Positions 26,124-33,962 of a stretch of DNA of 64,000 nt are shown piece by piece. Under the pieces are notes generated by a model, which did not search any database, was not told the origin of the DNA, and saw only the letters and a list, made by a program, of their open reading frames with translations. The first letter of the stretch is position 1; every line of letters begins with the position of its first letter. The DNA is from Betaproteobacteria bacterium (GTDB taxonomy: Bacteria > Pseudomonadota > Gammaproteobacteria > Burkholderiales > Casimicrobiaceae), in assembly GCA_016861105.1 (NCBI GenBank), contig BOKS01000002.1:248001-312000 (forward strand), written 5' to 3'. The translations under genes and the position numbers were made by a program.

Positions 26124-28484
26124 TCAGTGCGACAGCAGCGGCGCGCGCACGGGCCGCCGCCGCGGGATCGCGAGGTCGATCATCACCGCGAGCGCCGGCA
26201 GCAGCGTGATCGCCATCAGCATGTTGATCATGAACATGAACGTGAGCAGCAGTCCCATGTCGGCCTGGAACTTCAGCTCGGAGAACGACCAGGTGGCCAC
26301 GCCGACCGACAGCGTGATCGCGGTGAAGATCGTCGCGATGCCGGTCTCGCGCAACGCCTGCTTGAACGCCACGACGATGTCGACGCCCTGCGCGAGGTGC
26401 AGCTGCAGGCGGTTGTAGATGTAGAAGGCGTAATCGACGCCGATGCCCACGGCCAGCACCATCACCGGCAGCGTGGCGACGGTGAGGCCGATGTCGAGCG
26501 CCTTCATGAACCAGTAGCCCAGCAGCGTGGCGAGCGTGAGCGGCAGGCAGCAGGCGAGCATCGCCCGCCAGTCGCGGTAGGTGAGCATCACCAGCGCGAC
26601 GATCGTCGCGTAGACGTAGAGCATCATCGGAAGCTCGGTGGTCTCGAGCACGTCGTTGGTCGCCGCCTGCACGCCCACGTTGCCGCTGGCCAGCCGCACC
26701 GTGACGCCGTCGTGCGCGTGCGCGGCGCGGAAGCGCTCGACCGCGCCGGTGACGGCCTTGACCGTCGTGGCCTTGTGGTCGGACAGGTACAGGTGCACCG
26801 GCATGACCGTGCACCCGGGGTTGTAGAGCCCGCTGCCCTCGGGCGCGAGGCCGACGGCGTTGGCGAGCGACTTGGGGTCGCGCGGCAGCGCCGCCCACTT
26901 GGGGTTGCCCTCGTTGAACCCGGCGAACGCCTGCTTGGCGAGCCACGCGGCCGACGCGACGGACACGACGCCGGGCACGTTGGCCATCTGCCAGCCGAAC
27001 TGGTCGAGGAACGCCATCACGCCGTGGTCGTAGCAGGCCTCCTTCGGCGTCTCGACGACGACCGACAGCACGTCGAGGCCGAGGTCGAAGCGCTCGACGA
27101 TCCGCCTCGCGTCCTGGTTGTAGCGCGCGTCGGCGCGCAGCTCCGCCGCGCCCGGCTGCAGGTGGCCGATGTGCCGGCCCTGGCTCTGCCACCACGCCAG
27201 CGCGAACAGCGCGACGCAGCCCAGCGTGCCGAGGGCCGCGAAGCGCGGCTCGGCGATGCGGCCGAGCGCGCCCATCCAGCGCCCGCGCCGCTCGCGCAGC
27301 GCGTTGACGCGCGCTACGTAGGCGTCGTCGAAGCGCAGGTAGGACGCCGCGACCGGCAGCATGACCAGGTTGGTGACGATCTTGTAGGCGACGCCGATCG
27401 CCGCGGCGACGGCGAGTTCCCGGATCATCGGGATCGGGATCAGCACGAGCGTCGCGAAGCCCACGAACGCCGTCACCAGCGCCATCGTCCCCGGGATCAG
27501 CAGGCCCGAGAAGCTGCGGCGCGCGGCCGTCATCGTGTCGACGCCGGAGCAGACCTCCTTGGCGATGTAGTTGATCTGCTGCACGCCGTGCGAGACGCCG
27601 ATCGCGAACACCAGGAACGGCACCAGCACCGCGAGCGGGTCCAGCCCGTAGCCCATCAGCTTCAGCGTGCCGAACTGCCAGACGACCGACACCAGCGAGC
27701 AGCCCAGCGTCAGCGCGGTCAGCGCCCACGAGCGCGAGTAGATCCACACCGACAGCGCCGTCAGCGCGAAGGCGAGCACGAAGAAGCGCAGCACGCCCTT
27801 GGCGCCGTCGGCAATGTCGCCGATCTGCTTGGCAAAGCCGATGATCTGGACCTCGAAGCGCGCGTCCTCGTGCCGGCCGCGCACCTCCTCCTCGAGGCGC
27901 CGCGCGAGGTCGAGGTAGTCGAGCGGCGCCCGGGTCGCCGGGTCGCTGTCCAGCAGGTCGGCGACGACCATCGCGCCCGAGTTGTCGTTGGCCACGAGCT
28001 GGCCCACGTAGCCGCCGACGATAGCGTTGTGGCGGATCCTCGCGATCTTCTGCTCGTCGAGGGTGTCCGGCGTGATGTCGCCGCCGATCACGTCCTCCGA
28101 CTCGAAGCCCTCCTCGGTGATCTCCAGCACGCGCGTGGTGGGCGTCCACAGCGAGCTCACGGTGCGCCGGTCCACGCCCGGCAGGAACATCACTGCCTGC
28201 GTCACGTCGTTCAGCTTGCGCAGGAACGCCGCGTTCCAGACGTCCCCGCTGCGCGCTCCGACGACCACCATCACCCGGTTGGCGCCGAACACCTGGTCGC
28301 GGTACTGGTAGAACGTGCGGATGTACTCGTGGGCCTGCGGCAGCTGCTTGTCGAAGCCCGCGGACATGCGCAGCTGCCCGGCGAACGCGCCCATCACCAC
28401 CGTGACGAGCGCGAGCGACGCCAGCACCAGCGCGCGGCGGGCGAACAGCGCCGCCTCGAGGCGGGCGACGAGCCGGGCGAGCAT
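26124..28484 (-). CDS. RND/MMPL-family efflux or lipid transporter
   Basis: 786-residue inner-membrane protein with two sets of membrane segments and two large periplasmic loops, the MMPL/HAE3-type layout. The first helix is near residues 18-38; a helical bundle at about 225-400 includes FLVFAIGVSHGVQQINYIAKE; a second at about 620-780 includes VMVLAVGIGVDYAFYIYNRL and FTAITLSVGVATWSFSELKF. The acidic residue in the second bundle's GVDYAFYIY fits a proton relay. Together with DUF1302, DUF1329 and YCF48-like genes this is a recurring set thought to move hydrophobic compounds across the envelope. Substrate unknown; amine or aldehyde-related is inference from context. Confidence 0.9.
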   Translation of the reverse strand: MLARLVARLEAALFARRALVLASLALVTVVMGAFAGQLRMSAGFDKQLPQAHEYIRTFYQYRDQVFGANRVMVVVGARSGDVWNAAFLRKLNDVTQAVMFLPGVDRRTVSSLWTPTTRVLEITEEGFESEDVIGGDITPDTLDEQKIARIRHNAIVGGYVGQLVANDNSGAMVVADLLDSDPATRAPLDYLDLARRLEEEVRGRHEDARFEVQIIGFAKQIGDIADGAKGVLRFFVLAFALTALSVWIYSRSWALTALTLGCSLVSVVWQFGTLKLMGYGLDPLAVLVPFLVFAIGVSHGVQQINYIAKEVCSGVDTMTAARRSFSGLLIPGTMALVTAFVGFATLVLIPIPMIRELAVAAAIGVAYKIVTNLVMLPVAASYLRFDDAYVARVNALRERRGRWMGALGRIAEPRFAALGTLGCVALFALAWWQSQGRHIGHLQPGAAELRADARYNQDARRIVERFDLGLDVLSVVVETPKEACYDHGVMAFLDQFGWQMANVPGVVSVASAAWLAKQAFAGFNEGNPKWAALPRDPKSLANAVGLAPEGSGLYNPGCTVMPVHLYLSDHKATTVKAVTGAVERFRAAHAHDGVTVRLASGNVGVQAATNDVLETTELPMMLYVYATIVALVMLTYRDWRAMLACCLPLTLATLLGYWFMKALDIGLTVATLPVMVLAVGIGVDYAFYIYNRLQLHLAQGVDIVVAFKQALRETGIATIFTAITLSVGVATWSFSELKFQADMGLLLTFMFMINMLMAITLLPALAVMIDLAIPRRRPVRAPLLSH

Positions 28485-28505
28485 CGCGCGCGTCGGGCGG
28501 GGCCG

Positions 28506-30314
28506 TCAGAACGAGTACGACACGTTGAACGACACGTAGTCGCGGTCGCGCATGATGTTGTTGGTGCCGCCCCCGCCGAAGAAGGTGTAGGCGAGCTGCG
28601 CGCGCCACCGGTTCAGGTACTCGAAGTTGAGCGACGGCGTGACGGCGAGCCGGCCCTCGACGAAGGGGACCGTGTTCGGGCTCGTGCCGCTGAAGTCGTA
28701 CGCCACGTCGATCTGCGGCGTCACGTTCACCGGCGTGCCGAAGGCGTGCGGGTAGACGAGGCCGAGCGACGCCACGGCGCCGGTCGACAGCCTCGTCGGC
28801 AGCTCGTAGTTCGGCAGCAGCACCGGGTAGGCGCCCGAGCGGTCGAGGTCCGGGTACCAGGCGGCGGCGAACTCCGCGAGCAGCGTGCCTTCGGCCGCGC
28901 CGGTCGCCCGCAGCAGCCAGCCGAGGTCGCCGCTCGGCCCGAGCAGGTAGATCGCGGTCAGGTGCGCCTGCCACTTCTTCTCCTCGACGTAGCCGCTGTA
29001 GCGCCCGGGCGCGCAGAACGCGCAGTAGCGGCCGTCGAGCGGCACCGTCGGGTCGATGCCCACGCCGTCGCGCGGCCGGTACGAGAGCTCGGCGCCGACG
29101 GCCCAGTCGCCGAGCGTGCCGTTGACCGACACGCCGAACAGGTCGCGGTTCTTGCCGTACTCGAGGTAGTAGCCGAGCCCGAACGGGTTCTCGGTGATCG
29201 TCGGGTCGTTCTCGAACGCGATGAACGGCACGCGGTCGTTGTAGCGGATGTAGTAGAAGCCCCACTCGGTGCTCCACCCGTCCGGCTTCCAGCGCAGCGC
29301 CAGCCCGCCCTGATTGGCGTGCGGCGCCTTCTGCGTCGGCAGCGCCGGCACCACCGTCTGCGCGGCGCGCAGGTCGTCGAGCGTGAAGCGCTGCCCGGCG
29401 GGGATGATCGCGCCGTTGCTGACCGTGCCCGGGTCGCCCACGGTCCCCGGGGGCGCGTCGAGGACCGAGCTCGGGATGAACGCCGACATCTGGCCGTTGC
29501 CGATCACGTCGCCGACCGAGAACGGCGTGCCGACCGGGTCGAAGCGGAACGGCACCTGCCGGAACTGCCAGAAGCCCTCGACGCTCACGTTGCTGGCCAC
29601 GCCGAGGTTGAACGACGCCATCGGCACCGGCCGGAACAGCTCCTTGAGCTGCATGCCCGGCTTGCGCGCCCGCGTGAGGTCGATGGAGTTGATGATGTTG
29701 ACCCCGCCGTAGATGAAGATGTCCTCGCCCCAGGACAGCACCTGGTTGCCGATCCTCACCTTGCCCGGCATGCCGCCGACCTCGAAGTCCTTCGCGACCC
29801 AGAGGTCGAGCAGCGTGACGTCGCGCGCGGCCACGCGCTTCGCGCCGTCGGCGAGCGGCGTGCGCTCGGTGTCGTCGACGGCGCCGTCGTAGAGCCAGCT
29901 GAAGCGGCCGAGCGCGCTCCAGCCGTCGGCGAAGCGCAGCGACAGCTCGTGCGTGCCCTTGACCGCCGCGGAGATCAGCTGGTGCTTGCGGTAGTTGAGG
30001 TTGCCGTTGTCCGACTGCAGGTAGTTGAAGTCGGGGTTCGACGTCCAGCCGAAGCCGGGCCCGTTGACGAGCTCGCCGAGCGCGCCTTCGGTGGCGGCGC
30101 AGCCGCCGTTGTCGTTGCCGACGATCCGGCAGTTCGTCCCCTGCATGCGCCACTGCATGCCGAAGCTGATCGTCGAGTCGAAGCTCCCCTTCACCCAGCC
30201 GGTCTCGAAGGTCTCGGCGCCGGCGGCCGTGGCGGCCGCGGCGAGCGCGGCGCCGATGGCGAGGGCCAGTGCGCGGCGCGCGGCACGCGGCGCGAGTGCG
30301 GACCGTCCGTTCAT
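28506..30314 (-). CDS. DUF1302 outer-membrane beta-barrel protein
   Basis: 602 residues with a signal peptide (about residues 1-33, ending TAAGA) and a sequence of amphipathic strands ending in the terminal Phe of outer-membrane proteins (SFNVSYSF). Features of DUF1302: ETGWVKGSFDSTISFGMQWR at the mature start, IGNQVLSWGEDIFIYGGVNIINSID, and GWSTEWGFYYIRYNDR. Likely a specific channel or receptor for a hydrophobic substrate. GGAG lies 7 bases before the ATG. It lies between DUF1329 (39 bases upstream) and the RND gene. Confidence 0.88.
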   Translation of the reverse strand: MNGRSALAPRAARRALALAIGAALAAAATAAGAETFETGWVKGSFDSTISFGMQWRMQGTNCRIVGNDNGGCAATEGALGELVNGPGFGWTSNPDFNYLQSDNGNLNYRKHQLISAAVKGTHELSLRFADGWSALGRFSWLYDGAVDDTERTPLADGAKRVAARDVTLLDLWVAKDFEVGGMPGKVRIGNQVLSWGEDIFIYGGVNIINSIDLTRARKPGMQLKELFRPVPMASFNLGVASNVSVEGFWQFRQVPFRFDPVGTPFSVGDVIGNGQMSAFIPSSVLDAPPGTVGDPGTVSNGAIIPAGQRFTLDDLRAAQTVVPALPTQKAPHANQGGLALRWKPDGWSTEWGFYYIRYNDRVPFIAFENDPTITENPFGLGYYLEYGKNRDLFGVSVNGTLGDWAVGAELSYRPRDGVGIDPTVPLDGRYCAFCAPGRYSGYVEEKKWQAHLTAIYLLGPSGDLGWLLRATGAAEGTLLAEFAAAWYPDLDRSGAYPVLLPNYELPTRLSTGAVASLGLVYPHAFGTPVNVTPQIDVAYDFSGTSPNTVPFVEGRLAVTPSLNFEYLNRWRAQLAYTFFGGGGTNNIMRDRDYVSFNVSYSF

Positions 30315-30353
30315 GCTTGTCTCCCCCCTGGTGGTGTGGTGCGCGAACGGACC

Positions 30354-31736
30354 CTAGCGCTCGCCGACGCGGCGCAGCTCGTCCGGGTTGAACTTCTTCG
30401 GGTCGATGCGGCCGTCGCGGCCGGCGAGCCAGTCGGTCTCCGGCTGCTCCTGCGTCGCGTTCTCGGCGATGTAGCGGCCCACCGACAGGTCGTAGGAGAC
30501 GAACTCCTGGCCGACGCACGCCGGGATCTCCGGCGCCGGGTAGACGCTCGACTCCTGCACGCGCCACAGCTTGCCCTGCGCGTCGTAGAGGTCGGCGACG
30601 ACGATCGCCCAGCTGTCCTCGTCGAGGTAGAACACGCGCTTCGCGATCTGGTGGCGCATGCCCTGCTTGACCGTCGCCTCGACCTTCCAGACGCGGTGCA
30701 GCTCGTAGCGGACGAGGTCGCGGTTGACGAAGTCGCCGAGGTAGACGTCCTTGTACTTGCGGCTCTTGTCGATCAGCCTGAAGCTGTTGTAGGGGATCAG
30801 CATCTCCTGCTTGCCGACGAGCTTCCAGTCGTAGCGGTCCATCGCGCCCGCGTACATCGGGTACTGGTCGACGGTCTCCAGGTTCTCGTAGCCGGGGACC
30901 GGGTTGTCGTAGGCGAAGGTCGGCGCGCGGCGCGTGCGGCGCTGGCCGGGGAAGTACAGCCACGCGTCCGACGGGTCGTTGAAGAACCAGTGCGCGAGGA
31001 TCAGCTCGCCGGCGCGCGCGGACGGCGACAGCACGGCGTTGAGCAGCTTCATCTCCACGCCGCCGACGTCCTCGACGCCCTTGTTCTTCGGCGAGTGGAA
31101 CGGCACCCACGCCCACTGCTGCTGCACCAGCGGCGTGAAGTCGCCGCTGCGGTTGCTGAAAATCGTCGCGTACTGCTCGATGCGCCCCTCGCCCATGTAG
31201 CGGACCTTGTGGTTCCACACGGCCTCGGCGCCGCTCTTCGGGATCGGGAACAGGACCGCGGCGCCGACGCCCTTCTCCAGCCCCCAGCCGTTGGCGGCGA
31301 GGCGCGCCTCGCGCGCGTTGGTCTTCGTGCGCTCGTAGACGAAGTCCGGGAAGCCGCAGCTGCGCCGCGTCGGATAGACGTCCATCCGGTAGCCCTTGAG
31401 CTGCTTCACCAGCGCCTGCTGGCCCTCGGAGAGCACGGCCTTGTGCTTCTCGACGTTGCCGGCGTCGATCGAGTACAGCGGCTTGTCGGCGGCGAAGGGG
31501 TCGACGCGCTTCTGGCCGGCCTTCCATCCCGGCGGCGGGGCGGTCACGCCGCCCGTCCATTCGGGGATCGTGCCGTCCTTGTTGCCGGCGCGCTCGGCGC
31601 CGACCGGCGTGAGCGACCTGCCGAGCTGCGCCGCCTCCTGCTCGCCGACCGCGGCGACGGCCGGCGGCGCGAGCAGCGCGGCGAGCCACAGCGCGAGCGC
31701 GCCGCGGCGCGCGATCGATGTTGCGTAGCGTTCCAT
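30354..31736 (-). CDS. DUF1329 periplasmic (LolA/LolB-like) protein
   Basis: 460 residues with a signal peptide (about 1-32, ending PPAVAA). Family blocks: LTPVGAERAGNKDGTIPEWTG, RMDVYPTRRSCGFPDFVYE, GVEMKLLNAVLSPSARAGE, and VFYLDEDSWAIVVADLYDAQ. DUF1329 proteins are presumed lipid- or hydrophobe-carrying periplasmic proteins that accompany DUF1302. I chose ATG 31736, preceded by GGGGAGG, rather than an upstream in-frame start that adds a non-homologous 15-residue leader. It is the first gene of the long minus-strand run and faces the AraC gene. Confidence 0.88.
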   Translation of the reverse strand: MERYATSIARRGALALWLAALLAPPAVAAVGEQEAAQLGRSLTPVGAERAGNKDGTIPEWTGGVTAPPPGWKAGQKRVDPFAADKPLYSIDAGNVEKHKAVLSEGQQALVKQLKGYRMDVYPTRRSCGFPDFVYERTKTNAREARLAANGWGLEKGVGAAVLFPIPKSGAEAVWNHKVRYMGEGRIEQYATIFSNRSGDFTPLVQQQWAWVPFHSPKNKGVEDVGGVEMKLLNAVLSPSARAGELILAHWFFNDPSDAWLYFPGQRRTRRAPTFAYDNPVPGYENLETVDQYPMYAGAMDRYDWKLVGKQEMLIPYNSFRLIDKSRKYKDVYLGDFVNRDLVRYELHRVWKVEATVKQGMRHQIAKRVFYLDEDSWAIVVADLYDAQGKLWRVQESSVYPAPEIPACVGQEFVSYDLSVGRYIAENATQEQPETDWLAGRDGRIDPKKFNPDELRRVGER

Positions 31737-31976
31737 CGTGGTCCTCCCCCGGGATCGTTGCGAGCTCGCGCTCGCGTGCATCGCGTCGGCGGATTCTTGG
31801 CCCGCCGCGCGTCGCGCCGTGATCCCAAAACGGCAACTCGCGCGGAACGTTCTTAGGACAGATCAAGGAAACGGGGCATCGGCGGCGCGACCGTACGCGT
31901 TCGCGGCGAAGCGACGGTGCGCGAACGCCGTCCCCGCGAGGAGGAGCGTCGACGTGCGACTTCGACGTGCGGCCTG
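31737..31976. promoter_or_regulatory. Divergent control region between DUF1329 and the AraC-type regulator
   Basis: This 240-base gap is less GC-rich than its surroundings around 31825-31875 and should hold the promoter of the 17-kb minus-strand run plus that of the regulator. I find no convincing -35/-10 pair in either direction, which would fit activator dependence. On the plus strand a strong ribosome site, GAGGAGGAG (31938-31946), is followed by GTG at 31954 and a seven-residue frame ending at 31977, whose TGA overlaps the regulator ATG. Confidence 0.45.
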
Positions 31977-32984
31977 ATGGCCGCGCGCGCACCGGTCCCG
32001 GGACCCGACAGCGTGCAGGACGGCGCCGTCGCGCCGTGCTCGGTCACGCGCGTCACCAGCGCGGACGTCGAGGAGCAGGCCGCCAGCCTGCGCGACTGGG
32101 ACCAGGTCTACGAGCAGATCACGCCCGGCCGCTTCGTGGGCCTGCTGCAGGCGACGGGCTTCGGCGCCGTGCAGCTGTTCCGCGAGGCGACCAACCAGGC
32201 GATCCACGAGGCCGGCTCGCCGCGGCGCGGCCGGCGCGCCGTCGGCGTGCCGGTGCGCGCCGCAGGGGCGGGGCGCTTCTGCGGCGAGCCGGTCGACGGC
32301 CACGCCGTGGTGACGATCGCGGCGGGCGAGGAGCTCGACTTCTACGCGCCGCGGGACTTCGAGATCCTCGGGGTCGTCGTCGACGAGCGCAGGCTCGAGG
32401 AGCACGCGCGGCAGGTCGAGCACCGCGACCTTTGCGGTGCGCCGCGCTGCGGCGTGCTGCGTCCGGGGGAGGCGCGCGTGGCCGAGACCCGCAGCCTGCT
32501 CGCATCGATGCTGCAGTCGATCGTCGTGAACCCGGCGGCGCTGGAGCACGCGCAGGCGCAGCGCGTGCTGGAGCAGGCGATCCTCGGCGCGGTCGCGGCG
32601 CTGGCGAGCGACGACGCCGCGGGCAAGGCGGCGCCGTGCGGCGCGAGCCGCCGGCAGGTCGTCGACGCGGCGAAGGGCTACATGCGCGAGCGCATCGCCG
32701 AGCCGATCACCGTGGCCGACCTGTGCCGCGAGCTCGGCGTCAGCCGGCGCACGCTGCAGTACGCCTTCGGCGAGGTCCTCGGCATCAATCCGGTGGCCTT
32801 CCTGCGGGCGATGCGGCTCAACGGCGTGCGGCGCGAGCTGCGCCGCGCGACGCCGGGCGCCAGGGTGCAGGACGTCGCCGCCCGCTGGGGCTTCTGGCAC
32901 CTCGGACACTTCGTGACCGACTACCGGCGGATGTTCGGCGAACTGCCGTCGCAGACGCTACACGCGCCGCACGCCGGGCGGTAG
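31977..32984 (+). CDS. EutR-like AraC-family transcriptional regulator (possible qhpR)
   Basis: 335 residues. The N-terminal ligand domain is EutR-like: LRDWDQVYEQITPGRFVG near residue 38 and APRDFEILGVVVDE. The C-terminal double helix-turn-helix is EPITVADLCRELGVSRRTLQYAF...ARWGFWHLGHFVTDYRRMFGELPS, again close to EutR, the activator of ethanolamine use. QHNDH genes are known to be controlled by an AraC-type regulator (QhpR) responding to amines, so this gene, divergent from the run that contains qhp, is a good candidate, though 9 kb separates it from qhpA. ATG 31977 is chosen by length; a GTG at 31917 in frame is possible. Confidence 0.85.
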   Translation: MAARAPVPGPDSVQDGAVAPCSVTRVTSADVEEQAASLRDWDQVYEQITPGRFVGLLQATGFGAVQLFREATNQAIHEAGSPRRGRRAVGVPVRAAGAGRFCGEPVDGHAVVTIAAGEELDFYAPRDFEILGVVVDERRLEEHARQVEHRDLCGAPRCGVLRPGEARVAETRSLLASMLQSIVVNPAALEHAQAQRVLEQAILGAVAALASDDAAGKAAPCGASRRQVVDAAKGYMRERIAEPITVADLCRELGVSRRTLQYAFGEVLGINPVAFLRAMRLNGVRRELRRATPGARVQDVAARWGFWHLGHFVTDYRRMFGELPSQTLHAPHAGR

Positions 32985-33026
32985 CGCCGCGTCCCGCGGT
33001 GCGGCCCGGCCGGCGCCGTCGCCGGC

Positions 33027-33734
33027 TCAGGGCGCGCCGGGGCGCAGCATCCGCATCCGCTGCCGTTCCGCGTTCACGAGGTGCGTGCGCATCGCGCGCC
33101 GCGCGGCGGCCGGGTCCCGCGCGCGGATCGCGTCGAGCACCGCACGGTGCTCGGCGATGTTGTCGCGCTTGCGGCCGCGCGTCACGAACAGCTCCTCGAT
33201 CCGCGCGCTGAGCGGCCGCCCCCCCTCGTCCCACAGCCGCTCGATCACCAGCGCGAGCGCGCCGTTCCCGCTGGCGGCCGCGATGCAGAGGTGGAACTCG
33301 CGGTCCGCGGGGGACTGCATGCGGTTGGCGCGCATGTCGGCCGCGAGGCGCGCAAAGGCCTCCGACAGTGCCTGCAGCTGCGCGGGCGTCGCGTGGCGCG
33401 CCGCCAGACCCGCGGCCTCGACCTCGACGAGGCGCCGCGTCCGCAGCACGTCGAACGGCGCGATCTCGGCCCGGCGCCCAGCGTCCACGGCGCGCCTGGC
33501 GCTCGCGTCGGACACGAACGCGCCGGCGCCGACGCGGATCGCGACGCGCCCGCGCATCTCGAGCAGGCCCAGCGCCTCGCGCAGCGAGCTGCGCGACACC
33601 TGCAGCGACCGTGCGAGCTCGCGCTCGGCGGGCAGGCGCTGCCCGGCGCGGAACGTGCCGTCCGCGATCAGGCGGTCGAGCTCCTCCGCGATGCGCTGGT
33701 AGAGCCGCGGGGCGGCGATCGGACGCAGGGCCAC
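33027..33734 (-). CDS. GntR-family (FadR-type FCD) transcriptional regulator
   Basis: 235 residues. Winged-helix domain: RLYQRIAEELDRLIADGTF...LPAERELARSLQVSRSSLREALGLLEMRG. FCD ligand domain has the metal-site pattern DVLRTRRLVEVEAAGLA, FHLCIAAASGN and EHRAVLDAI...MRTHL. It is divergent from the sulfatase gene and very likely represses it: a 7-bp inverted repeat with the GGTC/GACC core typical of this subfamily overlaps the start region of the opposing promoter. The ligand may be a product of sulfate-ester cleavage (inference). Confidence 0.92.
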   Translation of the reverse strand: MALRPIAAPRLYQRIAEELDRLIADGTFRAGQRLPAERELARSLQVSRSSLREALGLLEMRGRVAIRVGAGAFVSDASARRAVDAGRRAEIAPFDVLRTRRLVEVEAAGLAARHATPAQLQALSEAFARLAADMRANRMQSPADREFHLCIAAASGNGALALVIERLWDEGGRPLSARIEELFVTRGRKRDNIAEHRAVLDAIRARDPAAARRAMRTHLVNAERQRMRMLRPGAP

Positions 33735-33822
33735 GGCGGGGAAGTCTCGCGTCTCGCGCAGCGCAGGTCAAACGCGGGCGGCCGCGCGCGCGCGTTGCGG
33801 ACGGCGGCGGGGACGCCGCGCA

Positions 33823-33851
33823 TTGACGAGCCCCGGCGGCTCGCGTAGATT
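33823..33851 (+). promoter_or_regulatory. Sigma-70 promoter of the sulfatase-Bug genes
   Basis: TTGACG at 33823-33828 and TAGATT at 33846-33851 are separated by exactly 17 bases. They match the consensus at five and four of six positions. The predicted start of transcription falls in the operator that begins at 33851. The sulfatase start codon is about 105 bases downstream. Confidence 0.65.
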
Positions 33852-33869
33852 GGTCTGGAAAACAGACCA
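33851..33869. promoter_or_regulatory. GntR operator TGGTCTG-N5-CAGACCA
   Basis: A perfect 7-bp inverted repeat with a 5-base AT-rich centre (GAAAA) lies immediately after the -10 of the sulfatase promoter. FadR/PdhR-type GntR proteins bind TGGTNNNACCA-like sites, so this is the expected target of the adjacent regulator; binding here would block transcription start. Confidence 0.7.
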
Positions 33870-33962
33870 GTGGCCCGGTCGCGGGCGCGAAGGCCGGTGC
33901 GCGCCGCCGTGCCGCCGCGGGCAGCGCCCCGCGCCCCGATCGCCGTCCGCCGAGGAGATCCG

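Noticed and set aside
31737..31976. Sigma-70 or sigma-54 promoter for the DUF1329 run
   Set aside because: No hexamer pair or GG-N10-GC motif at proper spacing that I could trust; noted only as a control region.
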